From: Acidobacteriota bacterium
Lineage (GTDB): Bacteria > Acidobacteriota > Vicinamibacteria > Vicinamibacterales > 2-12-FULL-66-21
NCBI GenBank assembly: GCA_020200195.1
Contig: JAIVJE010000124.1
Coordinates: forward strand, 1-5,814
Direction of reading: 5' to 3'
DNA: 5,814 bases
Notes under the pieces: generated by a model
What the model was told of the DNA's origin: nothing
Database searches by the model: none
Seen by the model: the letters and a program-made list of their open reading frames with translations, nothing else
Shown here: positions 1 to 5,814 of the stretch, piece by piece
Position numbering within the stretch: position 1 is the first letter of the stretch
How the letters are laid out: every line of letters begins with the position of its first letter
Position numbers and translations under genes: made by a program

Positions 1-484
1 GCCCGAGGTCTGCCGCGATCGTTTCGACCTCGTCGCGGCGTCCGGTCGGATCGAGCGCCCCCAGCCTGCGCGCGAAAGAGGCGCCAGGCTCGAGCACACG
101 CGGCACTTCGGGACCCCCGCGGTACACCTCCTGCAGCAACAGGACGAGCGGGGCCTGCGAGCGGGCGCGGAGGGCATGCACCAATCCGCGGACATCGCCG
201 GCGCCGAGCGCGGTGTTCCAGCTCACGAGCGTCACTTCGTCCGCAGGCGCCGTCCGGGGCTCATGATAGCTGACGACCGGTGGTCCCACGCTTGCGCGCC
301 AGCGCGCCAGCGCTGCGCTGTCGCTCGAGACCGCGGGGCCAAGCCACGCAATAGACGATGGCGTCAGCGCGCTGGGCGTGAGCGCGTGTCCACCCACACA
401 CGCCGTCGCGAGGCACGCAACGACGAGAAGCAAGGCGCAGAAAGCCCAGGGCGCGCGACCGCGCGAAGGTGACGTTGGCTGCAT
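1..484 (-). CDS. Exported endonuclease/exonuclease/phosphatase-family protein, N-terminal part (cut by left edge)
   Basis: The minus strand is open from an ATG at 484 to the window edge, giving 161 residues without a stop. Residues 11-23 are hydrophobic after a polar, arginine-containing start, and are followed by V21-V22-A23-C24, which fits a lipobox; C29 is a second candidate. I infer an exported, probably lipid-anchored protein. Residues 84-90 (VTLVSWN) and 113-120 (LVLLLQEV) match the first two conserved blocks of the EEP fold, where N90 and metal-binding E119 would be catalytic. The RRDEVETIAADLG stretch at the cut end resembles the helix that follows in this family. The family cuts phosphodiester or phosphomonoester bonds in nucleic acids, lipids or small molecules; the substrate cannot be told here. 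An in-frame ATG at 502 would add six residues, directly after an in-frame TAG. Neither start has a clear ribosome binding site. I prefer 484 because the resulting N-terminus looks like a normal signal peptide. Confidence 0.72.
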   Translation of the reverse strand, partial: MQPTSPSRGRAPWAFCALLLVVACLATACVGGHALTPSALTPSSIAWLGPAVSSDSAALARWRASVGPPVVSYHEPRTAPADEVTLVSWNTALGAGDVRGLVHALRARSQAPLVLLLQEVYRGGPEVPRVLEPGASFARRLGALDPTGRRDEVETIAADLG

Positions 485-573
485 GGAAACCCAGAGGAGC
501 ATCTATCGTAGCAGCGACTGCGGGCGGCACAGCTCAACGATTCGTCGAAAACCGCGGGGTGGGCACTTCGGTG

Positions 574-705
574 ACGGAGGAAACGGAGGGCGCGGAGACC
601 AGCTAACCACGGAGACACGGGGCACACGGAGCAGCTCGTTTACAAACCCTCCGTGCTCTCCGTGTCTCCGCGGTTGGTTTTCCCCGTGCCCCCGGTTTCC
701 TCCGC
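574..705. repeat. Nested palindrome of ACGGAG/CTCCGT units, intergenic
   Basis: The left arm carries ACGGAG or one-mismatch copies beginning at 574, 583, 592, 609, 617 and 626. The right arm carries CTCCGT or degenerate versions beginning at 649, 658, 666, 682, 691 and 700. The unit spacings (9, 9, 17, 8, 9 against 9, 8, 16, 9, 9) mirror each other around base 640. The inner stem pairs 603-631 with 649-677, 24 of 29 positions matching as reverse complements, and the outer stem pairs 575-598 with 681-704 less perfectly. The loop is about 17 bases. It sits in the 249-base gap between the stop of the membrane-protein gene and the start of the EEP gene. From memory, CACGGAG-rich palindromes of this kind are dispersed in Acidobacteriota and Planctomycetes genomes, where they often generate spurious protein predictions. 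Any function, such as transcription termination or mobility, is unproven. Confidence 0.85.
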
Positions 706-733
706 ATGCCGCCGTGCGGAACCGCCCGTGGAA

Positions 734-1132
734 CTACGGGATGATGGCCGGGGACGGCTCGGTGAAAAGCCGCTCGGTGTCCTTGTTGAGGAGGACCCAG
801 AGGCCGTAGATGCCGAGCGCGGTGCCGAAAGGAATGTTGATCAGGTTCACCGCCGACAGCACGAGCCCGAGAATGCGTGCCCACGGTCGGTACTTCAGCA
901 GTCCGAAACCGGTGATGAGCCCTGGAAGGCTCAGAAGGAGAAGGAACGCCACGAGCGCTGTGCCGGCGATACCGATGATGGGAATCGCCACCGCCGCGTC
1001 CCCCGAGTCTGCCGCCGCGCCGACGAGACCGGCGGCAGTTCCCACGCCGACCATCAGAAACAGCGCCCCGAGCAGCCCGAGCGCGCTGAGGGCGATGTAG
1101 AGCACGGCGAGCACCTTCACGTGGGTGTCCAT
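734..1132 (-). CDS. Small four-helix integral membrane protein, function unknown
   Basis: The 132-residue product is mostly hydrophobic. Predicted membrane segments lie at about residues 6-30, 48-72 or slightly later, 86-100 and 102-116. A short basic loop (K80 to R86, with a YRPWAR motif) joins the second and third, and a charged tail begins at K117. There is no signal-peptide cleavage site, so the first helix is probably a membrane anchor. The sequence from the YRPWAR loop to the final helix resembles a family of hypothetical membrane proteins I associate with Acidobacteriota and other soil bacteria, but I know of no assigned function. The ATG at 1132 is preceded by a strong ribosome binding site, which supports both the start and the gene. 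The gene follows the RRM gene by 56 bases in the same direction and may share its transcript. Confidence 0.85.
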   Translation of the reverse strand: MDTHVKVLAVLYIALSALGLLGALFLMVGVGTAAGLVGAAADSGDAAVAIPIIGIAGTALVAFLLLLSLPGLITGFGLLKYRPWARILGLVLSAVNLINIPFGTALGIYGLWVLLNKDTERLFTEPSPAIIP

Positions 1133-1136
1133 TCAT

Positions 1137-1143
1137 TCACCTC
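1137..1143 (-). promoter_or_regulatory. Ribosome binding site of the membrane-protein gene
   Basis: Read on the minus strand this is GAGGTGA, four bases before the ATG at 1132-1130. It fits the anti-Shine-Dalgarno sequence well and favours this ATG over the overlapping out-of-frame ATG at 1136-1134. Confidence 0.7.
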
Positions 1144-1188
1144 GCGGTGCCGACGCCCTTCAACGGGCGCTCACCATGCCTGCGCCGC

Positions 1189-1665
1189 TTACTTGTCGTC
1201 GTCGGTGACGTCGTCGTCTTTGGCGCTGGTGGCGACGTTGTCGACCTCGACGTCCTTGTCTTCGTCCGGGCTGCGCCAGTCTTCGTCGGCGTCATAAAGA
1301 CGTCCGACCGGACGTTCCTTGATAGGCCCCTTCGGGCCGCGTTCATCTTTGCGCGGCGGCTTGCGTTTGTTCTTTGGTGGAGCGTCGGGACCAAAGTTCC
1401 GGTTGCGGCTTCCGCCACCCGGTGGCCGCGCCTCGCTGACGGCCAGGGGCCGCCCTTTGAACGGCTGCTGATCGTAGCGCCGGATTGCCTCTTCTGCGAC
1501 AGCCCGGTCGGCGTAGTCGACGAACGCGAAGCCGCGTGGACGTCCCGTTTCGCGATCTACTGGGAGGACAACTTGACTGGGGACGCCGACGCTCGACAGG
1601 TGCTCGCGCAACTCTGCCTCGGACGCTGCGTAAGGCAGGTTACCTATAAACAGACGGACTGACAC
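1189..1665 (-). CDS. RRM-domain RNA-binding protein with basic then acidic tail
   Basis: This 158-residue product begins with one RNA recognition motif at residues 3-80. RNP2 is LFIGNL (5-10) and RNP1 is RGFAFVDY (44-51); F6, F46 and F48 are the aromatic positions that stack on RNA bases. Bacterial single-RRM proteins of this shape are cytoplasmic and are thought to bind RNA, with cold or stress roles in some lineages; the target here is unknown. Residues 81-122 form a Gly/Pro/Lys/Arg-rich low-complexity stretch, and 125-158 are strongly acidic, ending DDDVTDDDK, so the tail is probably disordered. I chose the GTG at 1665 because it starts at the RRM and has a GAGGGAG ribosome binding site just upstream. 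A TTG at 1734 would add 23 residues but lies inside the candidate -10 element. The gene is divergent from uvrA and precedes the membrane-protein gene. Confidence 0.9.
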   Translation of the reverse strand: MSVRLFIGNLPYAASEAELREHLSSVGVPSQVVLPVDRETGRPRGFAFVDYADRAVAEEAIRRYDQQPFKGRPLAVSEARPPGGGSRNRNFGPDAPPKNKRKPPRKDERGPKGPIKERPVGRLYDADEDWRSPDEDKDVEVDNVATSAKDDDVTDDDK

Positions 1666-1667
1666 GG

Positions 1668-1674
1668 CTCCCTC
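1668..1674 (-). promoter_or_regulatory. Ribosome binding site that decides the RRM start
   Basis: Read on the minus strand this is GAGGGAG, ending two bases before the GTG at 1665-1663; its GAGGG core is four bases away. It supports the GTG start over the upstream TTG at 1734. Confidence 0.5.
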
Positions 1675-1683
1675 GCGGTTACG

Positions 1684-1774
1684 CCGGTGACCGGGCGGAG
1701 GGATCCCACCCGGCTCGCCGACAAGCCCCAACAAAATAGCACGGCTGAGGGGTGGAGGGTTAGCCGGTCACCAG
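1684..1774. repeat. Pair of CCGGTNACC palindromic sites in the divergent control region
   Basis: CCGGTGACCGG at 1684-1694 is a complete 11-base interrupted palindrome. CCGGTCACCAG at 1764-1774 is the same pattern with one mismatch, and 1764-1772 is the exact reverse complement of 1686-1694. The centres are 80 bases apart and flank the candidate RRM -10 element. The arrangement resembles a pair of operator sites, but no known regulator is recognised, and chance matches are not negligible in GC-rich DNA. Confidence 0.35.
1733..1741 (-). promoter_or_regulatory. Candidate extended -10 promoter element of the RRM gene
   Basis: The minus strand reads TGC followed by TATTTT, an extended -10 with four of six matches to TATAAT. 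No convincing -35 is seen 16-18 bases upstream. Transcription would start near 1726, leaving a leader of about 60 bases before the GTG at 1665. In the other direction the same bases give AAAATAG, so they could instead serve uvrA. Confidence 0.35.
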
Positions 1775-1813
1775 GGGCAACTGGGCCCGCCGTAAGACGC
1801 TGCGCGGTCGAGG

Positions 1814-1842
1814 TTGAAGCCCATCGGATCGTGCGCTACCAT
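1814..1842 (+). promoter_or_regulatory. Candidate sigma-70-type promoter of uvrA
   Basis: TTGAAG (1814-1819) and TACCAT (1837-1842) each match four of six consensus positions and are separated by exactly 17 bases. Transcription would begin near 1849, about 30 bases before the chosen uvrA ATG. I saw no LexA site of the CTGT-N8-ACAG or GAAC-N4-GTTC type nearby, so SOS control is not evident. Confidence 0.4.
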
Positions 1843-1878
1843 GGACTGTTCGGCATCTTCAAAAAGACGGCACCGTAC

Positions 1879-4815
1879 ATGGCATCGCCCACGGCAACCC
1901 GCGGTCAGATCGTGATTCGCGGAGCACGCACGCATAACCTGAAGAACGTCGACCTGACGCTCCCGCCGCGTTCTCTCGTGGTCATGACGGGGGTGAGCGG
2001 CTCGGGTAAGTCGTCGCTCGCCTTCGACACCATCTATGCGGAGGGGCAGCGGCGGTATGTCGAGTCCCTGTCGGCGTACGCCCGGCAGTTTCTCGAGCGG
2101 ATGGAGAAGCCGGACGTCGACTCGATTCAAGGCATCTGCCCGGCGATTGCGATCCGGCAGAAAAACAGCATCCGCAACCCAAGGTCGACGGTGAGCACGA
2201 CGACCGAGATCCACGACTACCTGCGACTGTTGTACGCCCGCATCGGCCGGACGTTCTGCCGAGGCTGCGGTCGCGAGGTCATTCGAGAGACTGCTGAGGT
2301 CGTTGCGCGGCGGCTCAGTGAGCTCCCTGACGGAACACGGCTGCTGATCGGCTTCGAGATGCCGGTCGTCACCGGATCGCCGCTGACCCGCGACACCGGA
2401 CTGACGCGAGACTCGGAGCGCGATACCGAAGACGAGGACGGCGGAGCTGAAGACGAGCCGGGGGCAACACAGTCGCCGCTTCCAGAGCTCGGGGATCCGG
2501 TCGCCGAAACGCTGGCCGCGCTCCGCCGCAAAGGGTTCGGACGACTGTTCGTTGACGGTCAGGCCCTTTCGCTCGACGATGTCACACCGGCCGCGTTGAA
2601 AGATCGGTCCACGCTGCAGGTGATCGTGGACCGCCTGAAGGTAGACGGCGACCTGCGCGCGCGTTTGACCGATTCGATCGAGACTGCGTACCTGGAAGGC
2701 GGCGGGGCGGCGTTCGCCATCGAGCTGGCCGACACCGGCGCCGTGTGGCATCGATTCAGCGAACGTTTCGAGTGCCGCGCGTGCGACATCCAGTATGAGC
2801 TGCCGCAACCTCGGTTGTTCTCATTCAACAACCCGTTCGGAGCCTGCCCGGTCTGTCATGGTTTCGGCAACATCATCGAGCTGGATATGGACCTGGTGGT
2901 GCCCGATGCGTCGAAGTCGATCCAGCAGAACGCGATCGAACCGTGGAGCAAGCCTCATTATCGAGCCCAGCTCGCGGAGTTGAAGCGTGCCGGAAAGGGC
3001 CGGGTGCGCCTGGATGCCCCATGGGCGCAGCTCACCGATGAAGAGAAGCACTTCGTCATCGAGGGGGACGGTGCGAGTTACGAAGGGGTCAAGGGATTTT
3101 TCCGTTGGCTCGAGCGGAAGAAATACAAGGTGCACGTCCGCGTGTTTCTCAGCCGGTATCGCGGGTACCTGACGTGTCCTGAATGCCAGGGCGCGCGGCT
3201 TCGCCGTGAGGCGCGCGACGTGAAGGTGGACGGCCGCACCATCGATCAGGTCTGCGCGTTCACCGTGCGTGACGCGGAACGGTTCTTTGCCGGACTCGAG
3301 CTGTCGGAAAAGGACGCCGCGATCGCCGACAAGGTGCTGAAGGAAATTCGCAAGCGGCTCGGGTTCCTGCGCGACGTCGGCCTCGATTACCTGACGCTCG
3401 ACCGGCTCTCCTCCACGCTGTCGGGCGGCGAATCGCAACGGATCAACCTCGCCACATCGCTCGGCTCCGCTCTCGTGGACACGTTGTATGTCCTCGACGA
3501 GCCGTCGATCGGCCTCCACTCGCGCGACAACGAACGCCTGATCGCCATCCTCCGGCAGCTCCGGGATCAGGGCAACACGGTGCTGGTCGTCGAGCACGAC
3601 GCGGATATGATCCGGGTCGCCGATACTGTCGTCGACATGGGTCTCGGCGCAGGAGAGCAGGGTGGGCGCGTCGTCTTCTGTGGAACTTTGAAGGATCTAC
3701 TCAACGAGCCCCGCTCGCTCACGGCGAAATACCTGCGCGACGAGCTGGCCATTCCAGTACCCGCCACGCGCCGGAGACCGACGAATCAGAAGCTCAGGGT
3801 CCTCGGTGCCTCCGAGCACAATCTCAAGGGGATCGACATCGAGATTCCACTCGGAGTCCTCACGTGCGTCACGGGCGTGAGCGGTTCGGGCAAGAGTACC
3901 CTCGTCCATGACGTGATTTATGCGGCGCTCAAGCGGGCGAAAGGCGACTGGGACCGGCGCGTCGGCACGCACCGGAAGCTCGAGGGCGGTGAGTTCATCA
4001 CCGACGTCGTCCTCGTGGACCAGGCGCCGATCGGCCGCACGCCGCGGTCGAACCCCGTGACATACCTGAAGGCCTTCGATCCCATACGCGAGCTGTTCGC
4101 ATCGACGAAGGACGCGCGATCGCGGGGACTGACGGCGAGCCATTTCTCGTTCAACGTCCCCGGTGGCCGTTGCGAGGCCTGTGAAGGTGAAGGCGTCGTG
4201 AAGGTCGAGATGCAGTTTCTCGCTGACGTGTTCGTGCCTTGCGAACACTGCGACGGCAAACGGTTCAAGCCGCAGGTGCTGGACGTGAAGTATCGCGGCC
4301 GCAGCATCGACCAGGTCCTCGACATGACCGTCCGCGAAGCGCTGACGTTCTTCAGCAGCTCGCCGAAGGTTCTCCGCCGCCTCCAGGTACTCGATGAGAT
4401 CGGGCTCGGCTACCTGCGCCTCGGTCAGCCGGCAACGACCCTCTCGGGTGGCGAAGCGCAGCGCATCAAGATCGCCGCGCATCTGTCCTCCCATACGGGT
4501 GACCGTGTGCTCTACATCCTGGATGAACCGACGACCGGCCTCCATTTCGATGACATCGCCAAGCTGCTGGCCGCCTTCCGGAAACTGCTGCTCGCCGGTC
4601 ACAGCCTGCTGGTGATCGAGCACAACCTCGACGTGATCAAAACCGCGGACTGGGTCATCGACCTGGGACCTGAAGGGGGCGAAGAAGGGGGCTGGCTGGT
4701 GACGGCTGGGACGCCCGAGCAGATAGCCCAGCTCGATGCCTCGCACACCGGGCGGTACCTGCGCGATGTGCTTGCCGTGGGGCGCTCGAACGCCTACGGT
4801 GCGGCGCGCAACTAG
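1879..4815 (+). CDS. uvrA: UvrA, excinuclease ABC subunit A
   Basis: UvrA is the cytoplasmic dimeric ATPase that recognises bulky DNA lesions and loads UvrB for UvrC incision in nucleotide excision repair. The 978-residue product has two ABC cassettes. The first has Walker A at 38-46 (K44), signature LSGGESQR at 514-521, Walker B with D540-E541 and H-loop H573. The second has Walker A at 666-674 (K672), LSGGEAQR at 855-862, Walker B with D882-E883 and H915. Zinc cysteines are C299/C302/C323/C326 and C765/C768/C788/C791. C127/C130 and C433/C436 are two further CxxC pairs that could form another site, as in some UvrAs. It is about 38 residues longer than E. coli UvrA (940), largely explained by an acidic insert near residues 166-204. 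The ATG at 1879 begins just before the conserved N-terminus (IVIRGARTHNLKNVD). A GTG at 1687 is in frame, but the extra 64 residues look like translated leader. All catalytic motifs are intact. Confidence 0.97.
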   Translation: MASPTATRGQIVIRGARTHNLKNVDLTLPPRSLVVMTGVSGSGKSSLAFDTIYAEGQRRYVESLSAYARQFLERMEKPDVDSIQGICPAIAIRQKNSIRNPRSTVSTTTEIHDYLRLLYARIGRTFCRGCGREVIRETAEVVARRLSELPDGTRLLIGFEMPVVTGSPLTRDTGLTRDSERDTEDEDGGAEDEPGATQSPLPELGDPVAETLAALRRKGFGRLFVDGQALSLDDVTPAALKDRSTLQVIVDRLKVDGDLRARLTDSIETAYLEGGGAAFAIELADTGAVWHRFSERFECRACDIQYELPQPRLFSFNNPFGACPVCHGFGNIIELDMDLVVPDASKSIQQNAIEPWSKPHYRAQLAELKRAGKGRVRLDAPWAQLTDEEKHFVIEGDGASYEGVKGFFRWLERKKYKVHVRVFLSRYRGYLTCPECQGARLRREARDVKVDGRTIDQVCAFTVRDAERFFAGLELSEKDAAIADKVLKEIRKRLGFLRDVGLDYLTLDRLSSTLSGGESQRINLATSLGSALVDTLYVLDEPSIGLHSRDNERLIAILRQLRDQGNTVLVVEHDADMIRVADTVVDMGLGAGEQGGRVVFCGTLKDLLNEPRSLTAKYLRDELAIPVPATRRRPTNQKLRVLGASEHNLKGIDIEIPLGVLTCVTGVSGSGKSTLVHDVIYAALKRAKGDWDRRVGTHRKLEGGEFITDVVLVDQAPIGRTPRSNPVTYLKAFDPIRELFASTKDARSRGLTASHFSFNVPGGRCEACEGEGVVKVEMQFLADVFVPCEHCDGKRFKPQVLDVKYRGRSIDQVLDMTVREALTFFSSSPKVLRRLQVLDEIGLGYLRLGQPATTLSGGEAQRIKIAAHLSSHTGDRVLYILDEPTTGLHFDDIAKLLAAFRKLLLAGHSLLVIEHNLDVIKTADWVIDLGPEGGEEGGWLVTAGTPEQIAQLDASHTGRYLRDVLAVGRSNAYGAARN

Positions 4816-4859
4816 CGTCGCGCGCTCGTTTCCCGGATCTGCACAGACCTGCGCCCGTG

Positions 4860-4865
4860 TAAAAT
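4860..4865 (+). promoter_or_regulatory. Candidate -10 element of the HEAT-repeat gene
   Basis: TAAAAT matches TATAAT at five of six positions and stands out in GC-rich surroundings. No good -35 is visible at 16-18 bases. A start near 4872 would give a leader of about 18 bases before the ATG at 4890. It lies in the 74-base gap after uvrA, suggesting the HEAT gene can be transcribed independently, although read-through from uvrA is possible because no clear terminator is seen. Confidence 0.4.
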
Positions 4866-4889
4866 AGGTTGCCCCCCTTCGAGCCTCTG

Positions 4890-5814
4890 ATGATCCGAAG
4901 TATCTGTGTTCTCGTCCTGAGCGCGTTCACCCTCGCGGCGCCGGGCCCGGTCGCGGCGCAACCGGTACGATTCGACGACGTGGTCCGGAACCTGCGGCAT
5001 CCTGACGCGAAAGTCCGTGTCAACGCCGTGCGGCTGCTGCGCGAGGCGCGGTACCCGGAAGCAATCATCCCGATGGCCGCGCTCGCCAACGATCCGGTCG
5101 ATGCCATTCAGCTCGAAGCCATCGCCGCCGAGCTGGCGTTCTTCCTGGTCGAGGACATCCCCGACAAAAAGCGCGTAGCCCTTCTGGTCGAGGTTCGGAC
5201 GCCGGGGCGCGCGTCCGCGGCGTTCGAAAGAGGCCCGCTCGCCGCATGGCCCCGCCCGGTGCCGATCGAAGTCGTCAACGCGCTGCTCCAGGCTGTCGAT
5301 GACGACAACCAGCGGGTCCGCGCCGAAGCGATCTATGCGCTCGGCGCCATCGCGCCCGCTCCATTGCCCGAAGTCGCCGTACCGGCACTGATTAAGGCGC
5401 TCGACCATTACGACCCGGTGATTCGTGCGGCGGCCGCGCGCGTTATTGGGCGGCTCGAGGTGAAAGCGGCTGCAGACGCTCTGATCAAGTCGGTCAACGA
5501 CTCGAACGCCACCGCGCGCTATGCGGCGATGCGTGCGCTGGGCGAGCTGCGTGAACAGCGGGCGTTACAGGCGCTCACGGACCAGTTCAACTTCTACGGC
5601 AAGGGGGAGGGCGCCTGGGCAGCGCTCGAAGCGCTCGCGCGTATCGGGCACTCGTCGAGCGTCCCGATGTTCACCGCCCGGCTGACCGACAAAGATCCGT
5701 TCCTGCGGCGGGCAGCGGCCGAAGGGCTCGGTCGATCGGGTGACACGTCAGGCGTGTCCGCGCTGGAGGCGGGGGCCGGCAACGATCCCTCGGAGATGGT
5801 GCGCGCCGCCATGG
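4890..5814 (+). CDS. Secreted HEAT-repeat protein (N-terminal 308 residues, cut by right edge)
   Basis: The frame is open from the ATG at 4890 to the window end. Residues 1-23 form a signal peptide: R3, a hydrophobic core at 5-17 and a V21-A22-A23 cleavage motif before Q24, so the mature protein is probably periplasmic or extracellular. The rest is made of helical HEAT-type repeats at about 28-58, 59-85, 128-154, 163-190, 195-221, 226-253, 257-284 and 289-308. They share a D-x-x-x-x-V/A-R-x-x-A-A-x-x-L-G pattern, clearest in D267-to-G281 and D175-to-G187. Residues 88-125 break the pattern, with a short beta-like VALLVEV stretch and a proline/tryptophan-rich segment. HEAT arrays are protein-binding scaffolds; no catalytic motif is visible and the partner is unknown. 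An in-frame TAA at 4860 lies upstream and ATG 4890 is the only ATG or GTG between it and the conserved sequence. The ribosome binding site is weak. The C-terminus is not in the window. Confidence 0.9.
   Translation, partial: MIRSICVLVLSAFTLAAPGPVAAQPVRFDDVVRNLRHPDAKVRVNAVRLLREARYPEAIIPMAALANDPVDAIQLEAIAAELAFFLVEDIPDKKRVALLVEVRTPGRASAAFERGPLAAWPRPVPIEVVNALLQAVDDDNQRVRAEAIYALGAIAPAPLPEVAVPALIKALDHYDPVIRAAAARVIGRLEVKAAADALIKSVNDSNATARYAAMRALGELREQRALQALTDQFNFYGKGEGAWAALEALARIGHSSSVPMFTARLTDKDPFLRRAAAEGLGRSGDTSGVSALEAGAGNDPSEMVRAAM

Noticed and set aside
378..809. Plus-strand open frame with a TETRGT-like peptide through the palindrome
   Set aside because: The 9-base period of the repeat equals three codons, which yields a repetitive artefact peptide; this is a translated repeat, not a gene.
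1154..1169. CGCCC/GGGCG hairpin between the RRM and membrane-protein genes
   Set aside because: It has a five-base stem and no T tract on the minus strand, too weak to call a terminator or attenuator.
653..1297. Long plus-strand open frame of 214 codons
   Set aside because: It begins inside the palindrome and runs antisense to the membrane-protein gene and the end of the RRM gene. Its product is charged low-complexity sequence with no family resemblance, as expected from the GC-rich complement of a real gene.
1147..1662. Plus-strand open frame of 171 codons
   Set aside because: It is antisense to the RRM gene, whose RNP motifs and ribosome binding site make the minus strand the real one.
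1666..1878. LexA/SOS operator upstream of uvrA
   Set aside because: I looked for the CTGT-N8-ACAG and GAAC-N4-GTTC types and found neither. An Acidobacteriota-specific LexA motif could differ, but I cannot support one.
1768..4746. Long minus-strand open frames opposite uvrA (about 346, 258 and 349 codons)
   Set aside because: They lie entirely opposite a fully motif-supported uvrA and mirror its codon periodicity; their products are Arg/Glu/Leu-rich with no recognisable motif.
4804..4825. GCGCGC hairpin at the end of uvrA as a terminator
   Set aside because: The stem is only six self-complementary bases around a 10-base loop and has no following T run, so it does not support an intrinsic terminator.
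4812..5408. Minus-strand open frame of 198 codons
   Set aside because: It is antisense to the HEAT-repeat gene, which has a clear signal peptide and repeats on the plus strand.

Overview
This is a GC-rich bacterial window with four protein-coding loci fully or partly in view and a fifth cut by the left edge. The combination of a bacterial RRM RNA-binding protein, a secreted HEAT-repeat protein, a small four-helix membrane protein of a type I associate with Acidobacteriota, and an intergenic CACGGAG-type palindrome suggests Acidobacteriota, perhaps Vicinamibacteria. That assignment comes from memory of similar proteins and has not been searched.

Layout from left to right. Bases 1-484 (minus) hold the N-terminal part of an exported endonuclease/exonuclease/phosphatase-fold protein that runs off the left edge. 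Bases 485-733 are non-coding and contain a 132-base, mirror-symmetric palindrome built from about six hexamer units per arm. Bases 734-1132 (minus) encode a 132-residue membrane protein of unknown function. Bases 1189-1665 (minus) encode a 158-residue RRM protein with a basic and then an acidic tail. It lies upstream of the membrane protein in the same direction, and the two could be co-transcribed. Bases 1666-1878 are a divergent intergenic region with candidate promoters for the RRM gene and for uvrA, plus a spaced pair of CCGGTNACC sites. Bases 1879-4815 (plus) are a complete uvrA. Bases 4890-5814 (plus) are the start of a secreted HEAT-repeat protein that runs off the right edge.

The only gene with a firm role is uvrA, the damage-recognition ATPase of nucleotide excision repair. 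It has both ATPase cassettes, the expected zinc-binding cysteines and an extra acidic stretch of roughly 35-40 residues in the region matching the UvrB-binding domain. The other genes are not known partners of UvrA, and neighbourhood alone does not argue for one shared pathway. I saw no tRNA, rRNA, CRISPR array or transposase. I found no convincing evidence of a new multi-gene system; the palindrome and the divergent control region are the parts least explained by known features.
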